From: Liopterus haemorrhoidalis
Lineage: Eukaryota > Arthropoda > Insecta > Coleoptera > Dytiscidae
Reading direction: 5' to 3'
DNA length: 64,000 nt
Assembly: GCA_963971575.1 (NCBI GenBank)
Contig: OZ020611.1
Coordinates: 178,438,071 to 178,502,070, forward strand
Part shown: in pieces, positions 32,315 to 44,195 of the stretch
Layout of the letters: each line of letters starts with the position of its first letter
Numbering within the stretch: position 1 is the first letter of the stretch
The notes under the pieces: model-generated
What the model was told of the DNA's origin: nothing
The model's input: the letters and a program-made list of their open reading frames with translations, nothing else
Databases searched by the model: none
Made by a program: the position numbers and the translations under genes

Positions 32315-33512
32315 TTATTATAACAGAAACTCGTTGCCTGATTTTGGATTGTTAGGAAAAATAGCCCAACAGTAAGGCCCGCCAAAAAATTTTGGTACTT
32401 AATGCGGCTCGAGACGTAGAAATAAAAAAGGTTATGAATGCTACCCGCGACGTTAAAAAAGGGTGCCGACCCCTAGCATAAGTCTTAACCTTTTGGAAGT
32501 CGCGAGTTATAAATCAGACAAGATTTAGGAATAAGAGAAGGCACCTAAGACAATTAAGCGAGACATTGTTACAGTGGTGGCGCTATCGGGAGGTCGGGGG
32601 GGGGGGGGTGTCTAAAAGTTGCTCTGGCCCACAGTTGGCCCCTCTAGAATTGCTTGGAAAAAAATATATTTTAGAAGTGAGGACCTTTTTTTTTAGGTCA
32701 TTACTTGTATTTTCATATGTAAACGATAAAAAAATATTTCCTGGCTCCCCCAATATTTTTGTTTTCAACGTTTTTGTTTTCTTAACGTAGGTACGCAGAA
32801 TCATGCAAATTTTAATAATTGATTCCTGCTTATATTGATTTTTATTCGATATCAGTTTGCCAACATTGTTGGCAAGGGGTCTGCTAGTTTGATAAATAAT
32901 ATTATGTATTATAGATACAATTTAATTTTCTAACTGTTACAATATTATGTAGCAAAATCGGTTTTAACTGGTTTATCATTTCGGATGAAACAGGATTCTG
33001 AGGAATATAATAGTGAGAACGTAAAGAAAGGAAGCGGTATTTTTCGTTTTGGTTCCTAATGGGAACAGACGGTATTTTACCGATTCTAATCTAAACGAAT
33101 CTTTTTATATCATAATATAGTTTTAAAATTATAATGATTCTGCCTGACTACTATGTGTTACAAATAAAACGGATGTCCGGTGATAAAATAATTTGAATAA
33201 GTACAGATGGGATGGATCATCCATATATGATGGCCATTTGCCACTCATGGCAATTCGGAAAAGAAAACAAAATCATTGAAATTTTTGACAAAAAAAATTA
33301 AAGTAATGAATAATATTAATTATATTTATTAAATTAATTCGCTATGTTTTTAAATCTGGTAAGTTAGGTGATTGAATCGAATGATTTTAATATTAAATGG
33401 GTTCGTTTATTCCGCGCACGCCTTGTTACATTTTAAAAAATATGCACAATAATTGTACAGATTTTTTATTTTGTGCAGTATGTACACCCGTTTGTCCAGT
33501 CGGCAATTACCC
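32315..33512. other. no gene; one minisatellite unit
   Basis: The stretch 32560-32640 includes a run of G. A solo copy of the 39-bp unit (GTGAGGACC, a T run, AGGTCATTACTTG) lies at 32678-32716. No element ends could be assigned. Confidence 0.4.
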
Positions 33513-33516
33513 TTAA

Positions 33517-33666
33517 GCCTGGTTTATAATAACTCCATAACATAACGCATTACCTATAAAACAATGAGTTTAACCATTCAAAACATCTGTTTGTAATAAA
33601 CAGAGCAAAAAAAGTAGTGTAATTTTTATGCTTACGTATCTATAACATATCTATTATAAACCAGGC
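33517..33666. mobile_element. TTAA-type MITE, copy 2
   Basis: Perfect GCCTGGTTTATAATA inverted ends and TTAA on both sides (33513-33516, 33667-33670). The 150-bp core matches copy 1 at 13651-13798 throughout. The TTAA duplication suggests mobilisation by a piggyBac-like transposase. Confidence 0.88.
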
Positions 33667-33670
33667 TTAA

Positions 33671-34415
33671 CTGTGCACTTTGTGCATGCACTTGCTCGGT
33701 CTCTCGAAGCTGAGCACAACTGTACACTTTGACACGTAGTTTAAAACTTGTTCGCAAAACAAACATAAACTTGTTAGCGACGTTTGATGTATGTCAATTT
33801 ATAATACATAGTGGATATTGAATAAGAAATTCTAACAAAGAAAGGAAAATATACTTCTATAAATATATAAATATACAGTAGAAAGTGATATCCGACTATG
33901 TTACCAACGGCCACTGGCCAGAACATATTTCTAAGAAGCAAAGAAACAAAATCAAATGTATCAAATCTTAATCTAGAACAAAATGCCTAAAATGGACCTT
34001 GCATTTCTGTTTAAATCAAAATAAGAACTATTTTTATAGTTAAATTTCTTTTTTAGAATAAAAGAAAATTAATATGATTTATTATTTATTTATTTTTTGG
34101 TTATGTATGCAAGTAACAGATCATGATCTATAGGTTGACGGCACTGTGCACATCGCGTTCGTTTTTACGAACCTGCACAATCGACACAGGTGTAACGTGG
34201 CACTTAGACACAGCACAGACTGCGCAGTTGTGAATTGATGAACTTTATTGTACAGGGAACAGGTTGTAGTTCACACTGACGACAAATAGATATCAAAAAC
34301 TGAGTTTTTTTAAATATAGTTTAAAAGCTAATGGTAAGATAATGACATAACTGTCAAAATAATAGTATCGAATGAAATCGAATAAAACTTTATGAAACCA
34401 ACTAATTATTTAATT
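33671..34415. other. no recognisable feature
   Basis: AT-rich, no motif-bearing frame. Confidence 0.3.
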
Positions 34416-35240
34416 TATTTCTTTATTCATGTTTCAACGTGAAAATTCGGATACTTCGGAACATATTCCTTGTTAATTTTATTTTTTAAATTAATTATTT
34501 AATGAAGTTATTTCCCCATTCACATATATTTTTTCAAGTAAAATAATCGTTCCTTGAAACGAAACAAAGAAAATTGCAAATCGATAATTGATTTAGCGAA
34601 TTATGAAAATAAAAGGATGAGATAATTAGAACATAAAAAAGGACTAATTTAATCCAGAACAATACCAGAGAGAATAGTAATTCTCAATCTACGGTAGAAA
34701 TTAAAAATTCTGAGTACGTTTTCAATATCAGCAAAGCAGGTTAAAAAACTTTGTTTCGCTTGTTAAACTTTTTAACTACCTATTAGGTTAGTTCTTATAT
34801 TAGTGTGTAGTTTTGAGAAAATTTTAAACAAGGCAACTAGAACACAATTATTTATTCTTTTGCTCAATAATATATTTTTCATCATTTTCAACAACTTGTT
34901 GCGTTCTTACTGACAATTTTTTAATTCCATTTGTGTAGAATTTTTTTTTTTTTATTTTCCGACTGAGTATTTACTTTATTTATTTAATCATGTTTCAACA
35001 TAAAATTCGGATACTACGATTGAACATATTTCTTGTTATTTTATTTTATCACTATTAACTAATTATTTAATGAAGTTACTTTTCCAGTCATATTTTTTCA
35101 AATGAAATAATGATCGTTCATCGATCAAATTTTTGATCAATTCTAAATTTTAACTTCATTTTCAAAAACTTGTTGTGATCTTACTGACAAAGTTTTAATT
35201 CCATTTGTCTAGTAGAATTTTATTTAAAAAATAATTTTTT
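34416..35240 (+). repeat. diverged tandem duplication
   Basis: Block A at 34416-34570 (containing CATGTTTCAACGTGAAAATT and AATTATTTAATGAAGTTA) recurs at 34985-35130. Block B at 34880-34960 (CAACTTGTTGCGTTCTTACT) recurs at 35155-35240. The order A-B-A-B points to an old tandem duplication with a later deletion. No coding sequence. Confidence 0.65.
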
Positions 35241-35384
35241 CGATGGAAAATATCTGATGATAGTGATATTTTAATATAGTATCCATTTTTCATCCCATAT
35301 AACAATGCGGTGAAGGAATGAGACATAAATTAAAAGAGAAGTGCAAACGTTTATTGGTTTTCTCGCTAACATCCACAAAATTAT

Positions 35385-35525
35385 TTATGGCCAGTAGCTA
35401 AAGAATGAGTTAAGTGTTTTAACTAAAGTGATCCCTAACTCCAGTTAAAATGATGATTTTGTATATTGTTTTGACTTGAACCTTGAGTTAAAACACTTAA
35501 CCCGTTCTTTAATAATCGGCCATAA
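35385..35525. mobile_element. 141-bp foldback MITE
   Basis: TTATGGCC at the left and GGCCATAA at the right bound arms of about 42 bp that share AGAATGAGTTAAGTGTTTTA / TAAAACACTTAACCCGTTCT. The loop is about 57 bp. No clear target duplication. Confidence 0.65.
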
Positions 35526-36346
35526 GAGAATCTTTGTCAAATATAACAAGACTAGCCTTATTTCCGACAATGGGGCTTGTCCTTTTTCCTTCTCCACCAA
35601 TATTTCTGAACAGTCCTTACACCCCTGGTTCTTAAACGGTATTCCGCGAAATTATGACTGAGTAGCTTCGTATGTATACAGTATTTTCATTTTAATTTGT
35701 CTCCTATTGCTACTTAAAACTATACGAGCTACGAGGTTGCTTAAATTCGACAACAGTTATTATTTTATAAGAGAATATCAATAAGACAAGCAATTTTTTG
35801 TTTCGACCAATGGTTCTCAAAAATGCCACTCTTTTATTTTGAATGCGAGCACATTAAATGGGGATTTGTTTTTTAAGTAGTCTGTATTTTGTTTTAAATT
35901 CTACCAAGTTAACTTTTCGAATAACGGGATGTTTAACACGAAAACACCTATTATTGGAGATGTGTCAATGGATGATTTCCCGTGATGGATGATTTCAATA
36001 GAAGTTCAATGTATGGTGCTGCATTTTAAATAATAAAGTGTACATTTAATAACCAACACTGACGATATTTTTGACGATCTGTCTTTAATAGTTATTAGAG
36101 ATGTACACTTCCAGCAGGATGGATCACAAGCCCACAACTCTCATCAAGTAGTAGACTTGCCAACACTAGGCATCCAAATGGATTTGTTTCTTTTCAAAAG
36201 CTCTATCCAAAGATACCCAACTTGATATACAGTATCATTTTAAAAACTTGTACTTCCGGTTTGTCTAGGAAAATTTCAATACCACCATTCAATTCTTTGA
36301 GTAAAATATGGTCATAAAGTTTGTCTCAGTGTTCCTGGACGCTTTC
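35526..36346. other. no recognisable feature
   Basis: AT-rich with no motif-bearing frame. A piece resembling old transposase 3' sequence was suspected near 36090-36200 but not supported. Confidence 0.25.
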
Positions 36347-36354
36347 ATCTATGT

Positions 36355-36650
36355 CAGTGTTTCTCAACCAAAAACGCACCGCGGACCAGTGTAATATATA
36401 GTTTTCTAACGCGGACCATTAATAATAATTGTTGGTTCATTTTTTGCAAGAAAACAAATATATTTAAGGTGCTACTAACACGTTTATTTTATTTGTAGAA
36501 AATCACAGAAAATTTACAGAAAATAAACAAAATATAAATTATTTTCATAAAAAATGTACATAAAAAATAAAAATAAACTGCAAAAAATACATATAAAAAC
36601 ATTCGCAGACCACTAAAATTTTTCTGCGGACCACCTGTTGAGAAACACTG
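36355..36650. mobile_element. hAT MITE with perfect 8-bp TSD
   Basis: CAGTGTTTCTCAACC on the left and GTTGAGAAACACTG on the right. ATCTATGT at 36347-36354 is repeated exactly at 36651-36658. The 296-bp core contains CGCGGACCA near the left end and CTGCGGACCACC near the right, extending the inverted similarity. Non-coding. Confidence 0.93.
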
Positions 36651-37075
36651 ATCTATGTGTCAATGTGGTGGAAAGACAATTTGAAGATAAAAAGTAGTTA
36701 TAAATCACTATGTAAAGTAATTTAAATAAGCCAGGATAATTCTAATTTTTGAAAATTCCATGTTTGAACAGAAAATTTGTATTTCCTTAAAACTACATTA
36801 TTTTGATATGTTAATGTTAGTTATGTCACCTAACAAAACAAAAATTACATTTTAATTAATATTATAGCCAAATTTTTGAATTAAAATATTGTAAATTTGA
36901 AATAAGCCGACCACGGAGCTAAGGTTGCCGAGTAAAACGACTGAGTATGACGTCAAACGATAGGGGTTTCACATCACAGATACAGCTACAACATAATCTT
37001 TACACGTGTGTGTATTGTATTGTTCGAGAGTTTTGTATTTGTTTTTAAGCAATTTTTCACGCATTTATTATTAAA

Positions 37076-37198
37076 ATGGCAGATAAAGATTTTGTTAGGG
37101 CTCAGAGTGATAATTTACCCAACATTGATGCATTTATGCTCATGGAATATATGAAAAATAATGAATGCTACAGTGCTGAGGAAATACGTGGTGTCAAA
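37076..37198 (+). CDS. possible first exon of a SWIM/YqaJ-type family protein
   Basis: ATG at 37076 after a purine-rich AAA context. The frame MADKDFVRAQSDNLPNIDAF, then MLMEYMKNNECYSAEEIRGV, ends at Lys just before GTATTT, a usable splice donor. From memory the pattern (FVRAQSDNLP, then a short helix, then MRGVK) is the N-terminus of uncharacterised insect proteins with a SWIM zinc finger and a YqaJ-like nuclease, often present in many copies. No second exon was found nearby, so it may be an orphan exon or transposon cargo. Short imperfect inverted sequences containing AAAACGAC and TGACGTCA flank it (36932-36953 and 37537-37563). Confidence 0.35.
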
Positions 37199-37659
37199 GT
37201 ATTTTTTATTTTATATTCTATAACTTTATGTAAACAAACGCTGCAACTCTGTAAAATGTAAATATTTATGTAATTTAGATGTCAGAATTTTACTACATTG
37301 TTTACATGAAGTTACAAAACGTTAGAGGCATAATTGAAATACTGCAATATAAGTTATCTATTTTAATATAAAATTTAATTTGGTAAACATGTATAAATTG
37401 TTTTTATAGAATTAAACTTTATTTTAATTAAAATCACTCTAACTTTACATAACCTATGAAAGTTATACAAACAAGTAAGTTCAGAACAGACTATCTACGC
37501 CGGTAAGCTAGTAGTGTCATACGTCAGTTAGAAGGGGTATGACGTCACACGTCGTTTTCGCGCGCTACATACATTTATGATTTTTTTAAGCCTTCAAATT
37601 ACAAAAAAAATAAATAAAAACTGTTTTTTATGTTTATATTTAACAAGAGGAATATAATA

Positions 37660-37755
37660 AAAAATAAAAAAAAAATCATGCTTATCCCCTATTCTAACCC
37701 GAGACTTTAGAAAAGCAGCACCTGTGTTACCACAACGCTACGGCGGTCGGCCAAA
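37660..37755 (-). mobile_element. degraded tRNA-derived SINE
   Basis: On the minus strand a box A-like TAGCGTTGTGG and a decayed box B (GGGTTAGAATAGG) are spaced as in a tRNA and followed by an A/T-rich tail. The head reads GGCCGACCGCCGTAGCG. The target duplication is uncertain. Confidence 0.5.
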
Positions 37756-38462
37756 ATATATTATGTACCAATTAAAATAGGAATGTTTAAATTGATTTCT
37801 TTGGTATTTTTCATGCATATTTGGCCCTCGACGAAGCAATTTCGTTCTTACACGGCCAACAAAAATAATTCTGAGATAAATAAAGCCCAAAAGTCGATAC
37901 TATTTTGCACCCTTTGTGTAAAGTATCCAATGATCCATCTTAGTTATAACATTGACACTAATAAGACTTGTTAATCATTTTACTGTCAATAATTTAATAC
38001 AAAGTTAAACTCTATTCAACAAATCTACCTATTCAAAATCCTCAAGCGTGTACAACAAATTCAAACACAATAAAACAGATTTGGAAACTGGGGAGAGTTC
38101 GAGAATTTGGCAAATCCATCCGGGTCGTATGGATTTGCGAGAGCTACAAACTACAAAGGACTGACATAGAAACTTAAATGGTTTAATAACCCTTTCAGAT
38201 CGTTTATCAACTTGAAGTGGACAGAAATTTACCTCATACATGCGACGTTAACTTTGAATTTTTAGGATTATGTAAATTAGGAATAAAATGATATACTTTA
38301 AACTTAAAAGATTTTCTTAAAACTTCAGATATTCGTTTCGTTTTAGTCTTTGTAAGTCAAACGAGACAGGTTTCAAATAAAAAAGCACAAATGAATACTG
38401 CTGTGTGGTACACTGGTGCCCATGGTTCTACAGAATTTCGTATTCTAATACGATGTCATAAC
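37756..38462. other. no recognisable gene
   Basis: Frames of 63-70 codons at 37783-37974 and on the minus strand at 38029-38241 have no known motif. Confidence 0.3.
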
Positions 38463-38755
38463 TTAAGGCAGGATAAAAACAACCGTTCTCACAAGTTTCG
38501 TATACAAAACTAACAAACTGAAATAAAATTGGTATTTAACAATTTAAACTCCGGTCGTTATGGTACAGTGGTCAGCGTGTTTGACTGCTTAAACTAAAAA
38601 ATACTAATTTATCCAAAATAAATATGAAGATATACTGGTTAATGACCATCAGTTGCAAAGACCAAAAAATTAATAAAAAATAATCTATGCAACAAATTTT
38701 TCAGCGAATTTTTGTTTATCTAACAGAGTATTTTTAATTGTAAAAAAAATATATA
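38463..38755. mobile_element. left terminal repeat of the TTAA MITE family, split by a SINE head
   Basis: TTAA followed by GGCAGGATAAAAACAACC and TTCGTATACAAAACTAACAA matches the roughly 100-bp terminal repeat of 46437-47152. After an interruption it resumes (TTTTCAGCGAATTTTTGTTT, then ATTTTTAATTGTAAAAA). The partner right end is absent. Confidence 0.65.
38551..38588 (+). mobile_element. SINE head fragment
   Basis: GGTCGTTATGGTACAGTGG, then TCAGCGTGTTTGACTGC, matches the first 37 bases of the SINE at 23.2 kb, including box A (TGGTACAGTGG). No box B follows. TTAAACT occurs on both sides. It may be a SINE with a deleted middle reaching to about 38685. Confidence 0.5.
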
Positions 38756-40512
38756 TATATATATGGAATTGTGTATCGCAGACAGTACACTAGTATATCG
38801 TATCGTGTTTCTACGATTGCATTTCGGATAAGCAAACATCGCACATCTATAATATTTGCAATGGATTAATTCTCCTACATTGGCTTTGGCAATGCAGATG
38901 TAATAACCCTATTTAACGTGTCAAAGGTCAGTTCTGTACACATTGTTATAAACTATTATTTATTCGAATAAAGTAAAACAAAACCATGGACCAAAACGTC
39001 ACATATGTACCTCCGAGGTTTGATTAAAAAAAAAATCAGACTAGCGTCTTAAAATTTAAAAACGAGAAATTATTTTACATTTAAATTATCACCTTCGAAT
39101 ACCGCCCTTCTACAGTTAAACATCGTTGCCAACATCTTTTCCACTTGTTGAAACCAGTGGCATTGGGTCCATATGTGCAGGTTGTGCACTGTTTACCCTA
39201 AATATTTTCTGAATTGTGCTCTAAAATTATTTGTGATCTGCACTTATTTTACTATGTTGTAGTTCAATACTTACGGATTTACATTGTTTTTATTTTAATG
39301 CGGGAATTTTCTCTCCGTCAGTAAAAATCAGTATTTTTATGTGTGTATAGAGTATCAGATTTTTATTTATTTCTTATTATTATACTAGCTTTCCATTGTC
39401 GGTAGCAGGCGCGGAGCAAGACATTTTTCTTAGAGAGGGAGACATTTTGTTTTTAAGGGTATAAATCCGAAAATTATTCGAATTTTAATTGCTGGTGAAA
39501 TGCACTTTATTTTTCAAAACGCACGTGTTGACCTAAAAAAAAGGTCTTTATTTCCAACAAGTGATGACCTAAAAAAAGGTCACTCATGTGTCTGTCTGGC
39601 TATCGGTATTCGGATTACATGTTTATTTAAAGATATTTAAAAATGTTCCTTTAATAATGATCCCTGTTATCTCAACTTTCTCAAAAAAAAAAACAAAATT
39701 CGGTATTCAAATTTGAGACTACTTAAATTATAATATAATAACAACAAATTTTCCGCTTTTTTAGGATATAGCGACTTCTGGTAGACGTGTATTCCTAGCC
39801 GACAGATTCTGTATACATTATAAATAATCAGTGGCCGATTAATTGATAATCGGCCAATCTGCTTATCGGTGCAACCTTAGTAAATAACAGCATGAACCTA
39901 CTGGTGGAATAATCGTAAACCATCTTCAAATCATAGCTCAGCTTGTATCTCACCTTTGTATAATTATATAATAAAGAAAGATAAAGACTCTGGTAAATTT
40001 AAAAATATTCAGATTCGCTGTAAAAGCTTTGTATATACATATTTCACTTTACATTTAATAAACGTTGCATATTTTATGTTTTATGCATAATGTTAAAACA
40101 TGAAACACATAGTGTCAGCAATTTTACAGGTAAATACATCGCAATTATTATATTTTATCAGCACGAACTATGTATAAGTTCATTTGAGAGAAAAAATGTT
40201 AACGACATTTTAAAATTGTGTACGTTGTAAATGTTATTTCTGCAGACGAATACAAACAACCTTGATTACATAAACATTAACGTAAATGCATGCACTACAC
40301 ATGTTACAATATGCTAAGATCGACATTTACACAGTGCGTAGTACCAGTTATGAATGGTTAAGTAGGGTCAATGTGGTAACATTGAATCATATTTATTCAA
40401 TCTCATATATCCTAAAACTTTGTCTTTTTGATAGGAAATAACGAACTACTACCTACATTTTACCCATATGATGACGCAATTTCTTGTACAAGATTTCGAT
40501 TTATATATATTA
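38756..40512. other. no gene; two minisatellite units
   Basis: AT-rich. Copies of the 39-bp hairpin unit (GACCT, an A run, AGGTC, GTGATGACCT) lie at 39529-39586. CAGGCGCGGAGCAAG at 39407 looks like a hAT end without a partner. Confidence 0.4.
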
Positions 40513-40687
40513 TAGTCCACTTTTTCGGTTTAAGAGGAACTAGATTTTTAAATCTATTAGTAGATTGAACGGAGCTTTTGATCATTTTGTTTAGCCTAAG
40601 CCCACTTAATTGTTAAAAAGTGAGCTAATGACAACATAAGAAAATTTAAATTCCATTTTGTTCGGCTTAAACGTTAGGGATAGCCTA
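40513..40687. mobile_element. TA-flanked MITE, second copy of the 22932 family
   Basis: TAGTCCACTTTTTCGGTTTA on the left, AAGAGGAACTAG inward, mirrored by a decayed TTCGGCTTAAACG and ATAGCCTA on the right. About 175 bp. Confidence 0.55.
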
Positions 40688-40737
40688 TAGAATAGCATTC
40701 CTTCGGAATATGTAACTATAGCAACGCCATATAAATA

Positions 40738-41665
40738 CAGTGGATATCGTTTATAACGACACCTCATATAACGACATATCGGTTTTTGCGATGAAATTTC
40801 TAAGTCCCGGCCAGAATTTTTTTATACGCGGGACTTATCGCTTATAAAAACATCGGATTTTACGACGAAATTAATAAACGACGAAAAATGGCTTGAAATT
40901 AGGGTCAAATTATCTTTTATAACGACGGATCATCACTGTCTAACGTGAAAACGCCGGGGACATGCCGAATAGGCTAGGGGAATTGCCGAGTTATGAAAAG
41001 GCAAGATGAAACGCGACAGATAAACATATTCATTCAGTGGTTAACTACGAGTTGAAGGTATGTCATCGACGTCGATTTATCGTAACGAAAAGCATTAATA
41101 TGAATTTTTCAAATATTGATGAAGAACTAGAAACGGAGGAGAATATGACGGAAGATGAAATTTTAGCTGGCTCAGATCCGAATTTGGAAATAAACAACGA
41201 CGAAGTGGAAATGGAAGAAACAATCGAATTCCAAACAGCTACTATAAAGGATGCATTTTCAGCTGTTGAAACAATTCAGCATTTTTTCACGTTTAATCAA
41301 AATTTAAAAGAGACTAAAACAGATTTTGTATTGCAACATTTGGAAAAAATTATTGAAAAAAACTTTTTAGAAAACCAAAAATCACAAAAACAAACTAAAA
41401 TGACAGATTAACATATGTACGTATATAAAATTATGTATGTATTAAGTTGTAAAATAAGTTGGATTGATTTTTTATGTTTTGTAACACTTGAAAATTGTTT
41501 TTGTTGCTTAAGCTTCTTGCACTCATGTAAATGTACTCTTTTCTAACATAAACAGAATGCATTTTTTAACATTGTATTTATAGTGTTTGGATATAGCAAC
41601 CTATGGTTATAAAACGACCGAATTTCATTGATTCCTTCAACGTCGTTATAAACAATATCCCACTG
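40738..41665 (+). mobile_element. pogo/Tigger-type deletion derivative (C-terminal part)
   Basis: CAGTGGATATCGTTTATAAC on the left and GTTATAAACAATATCCCACTG on the right form inverted ends with a few mismatches. A TA precedes the left end; the right flank is eroded. The 928-bp element keeps the tail of a transposase frame and an outer repeat rich in ATAACGAC, typical of Tigger-like families. Confidence 0.75.
41037..41411 (+). pseudogene. pogo/Tigger transposase, C-terminal tail
   Basis: 124 codons ending at a natural stop. The acidic stretch NIDEELETEENMTEDEILAG is followed by AFSAVETIQHFFTFNQN and DFVLQHLEKIIEKNFLEN, the usual layout of Tigger/jerky-type transposases after the DDE domain (acidic linker, then an ALETL-type helix and a final coiled segment). 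The DDE core and DNA-binding domain are absent, so it is not catalytic. The first codons (41037-41099) are probably non-homologous leader sequence. Confidence 0.6.
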
Positions 41666-44193
41666 CATATAAATGACAGACGGTCATTGCTTGTAAAACT
41701 AATAAAGGTTACGCTCGAATTTGTGTGTTTTAATTGACATTTTTACCATCATTTGTCTACCAAGTTCATACAAAACGTGATTTGCCCAAATTTTACTAAT
41801 CGATTTTTCGTATTTTTGCTCTAAGTTTTAACGACATGTCTGGATTCAATGTTTGGGACCTTAAAATTATAAAAATTCCCTGATTGTCATACAGAAGATG
41901 ATCTAGCTCCTGTTTTCCTTTTGTTTGTTGGCTTTAGCAGCTTTGGTTATTAGCCAGGTAATAAAGGCAAATAAAAATGCTTTAATATAGAAAAGGATCT
42001 AGCTATTTCTCCCATTTTGTCTAAAGTTTGTTGTGCCATTTTAGTTAATATAATCTTCTTTTGCACTTTTTTTGCAACTTCTTTCACAATTTTAAATATA
42101 ACTAGAGTTGTAACTGCACATTTAACATTTAGGGGCACATTTAACATTTAGGGGCACATTTAGGGATTTAACTTCTTTTGCAACTGGTAACACTTTTCTA
42201 GCTTAATTTTCTTTGGTTTGTAACACTTTTACACATGTTTTAAATATTCCATTTCTAGCAAATAGATTCCATTAAGAGTTAAGTCTTCACCCATTCAACA
42301 GTTAGCAGCTGCTGATGACTAACATTAGGTTTGTAAAATTTAATTTTGCCCAAGGATTTAATTTTACATTTATCTTTATTCTATTCTTTATTAAACTATA
42401 TAAAATACGGTATTTAAACGCATTTATCTCCTTTAATGATTCAATAAATAATTCGGAGCTACATTAAGAGCTACGCGCAATATAAATAAAGTATTCGTAA
42501 TCAGAGTCATAACAGATGTACTTAATTACAAAACAGTTATTATTGTTGATGTTTACTATTCCTTTCTTGAACTCGGGTTAATTTTATTCGACGTACAAGT
42601 TCATTATTTAAATGGCAATGATGGATTTTAATTGATGGAAATAATTACTAAATCAACGAGTTTTATATAAATATCTTTATAAACTTCAATTAATTACTTT
42701 TATATACTCTGTTTATTAAAAGAAAAGAAAATTTATTGCTTTAATTTGATTTTTAAAGTTTTTATAAACTTAGATATTCAGAAGAGTGCTGCTAAATTGT
42801 AATTACTCTTCACTTGTTTGGTAACTAAATATTCTCCAGTCGAAATTTCGATCAATCTTCATTTATCAAATATTTTAAAGTAAGTCGTCTATATGTCTCG
42901 AGTTACCAGGTTTTGTTAAAGTTGTTCCGTTGTCCAGGAAGGTTCTTTCGCAAAACATAAATAATAATAATACATTTTTATTATTTTCTTCTCTTATTTG
43001 TCAGAAATGCAGAAGTTGTTGAATTGTGTGAAGTTGTTCCTAGCTTGTAAATGTCTTGGGTTTGTCTTTTCAGTTATAGAATTTTTTAACAGGTTGAGTG
43101 TTACGAGGTAAATACATATGTGACCCATGCTTGTCTAGCAACGATACTCTCTTCACGAAGAACATGCAGTCGATGTAAACCTTCGAACTACGTAGGTACT
43201 CTTGTTCTTAGTGGACGAAAGGATATTTAAAACACTTTTAATGTCAGTTCGTACAATCAGAGCAAGAGTGATGTAGTTCTAACGTTTACACTAACCAGGT
43301 TCTCCGCGAAAGGAGTATAGTTCTGCAGAAGGGGTTACGTTTATCATGCCTCTTTCTTCAGGACTCTTTCTACCAGTAACTCACACTTTTGCCACATTCC
43401 GATTACTTGGTTCCCCGGTATTTGAGACATATTTTCTGTACATATACGGCTTCCGGTTAGGTTTGAGTGTGAGACATTATAGCACTATCATTTTGAAGAT
43501 GATGTCAACCAATTTTCAGAATAAATTTTGAATTTTCGAGACAAGCAGAATAACCCTTAGCATTCAACCTGATAAAGGATAGTTTCTCCTCATTTTAATT
43601 TAAAAATGGCTGGTTTATGTCAATAGTGTCCATCAATATCCCAGAACATTACTGGTTTTGAATTACTGACCGAATTATAATTTTTAAAACTAGTTGCTGT
43701 CTTAGATTTTTGCCCGAATCACATCCAATGTTACAGCAATATAATGCATTGACACAATGTGTTGTCATTATGATCATAGGCTGACGATTGGTTGAGATGT
43801 TGGGTCACGTGACTTCCAACGTTTTCGCACACACTGTACACGTTTAAACTATGGAAAGTAGAAAAAAAAAATGTTTTCGTTAACACCAGCACTATATACA
43901 CAACAAATTGGAACATAATAACACCAATGACAATATTTTCGATAAGCACATACCGACAAATTTGTAGATTTCTGAAGTAGTACAAAACTGGGACTTACCT
44001 AAAACAAAAACATCAATAATTAGTTACATATTGTAAATCGAAAACAAACGGAAAATATAGAATACAATAGGTGGTCGTCAAATAAGAAACTTGTTAAAAT
44101 TCTGTATTATATATTTTACTTTATTGTAATGTACCTATTCAGATATTTTAAATTTTATCAAAAATAAATATCAGTAGCCTTGACTGTTTTAAG
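41666..44193. other. no gene; short tandem repeat
   Basis: AT-rich. A 22-bp unit (ACATTTAACATTTAGGGGC) is repeated about twice at 42117-42160. Open frames of up to 84 codons (43731-43985, minus strand) show no motif. Confidence 0.35.
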
Positions 44194-44195
44194 TA

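Noticed and set aside
39407..39445. hAT left end CAGGCGCGGAGCAAG
   Set aside because: No right end within a reasonable distance, although a hairpin minisatellite lies next to it.
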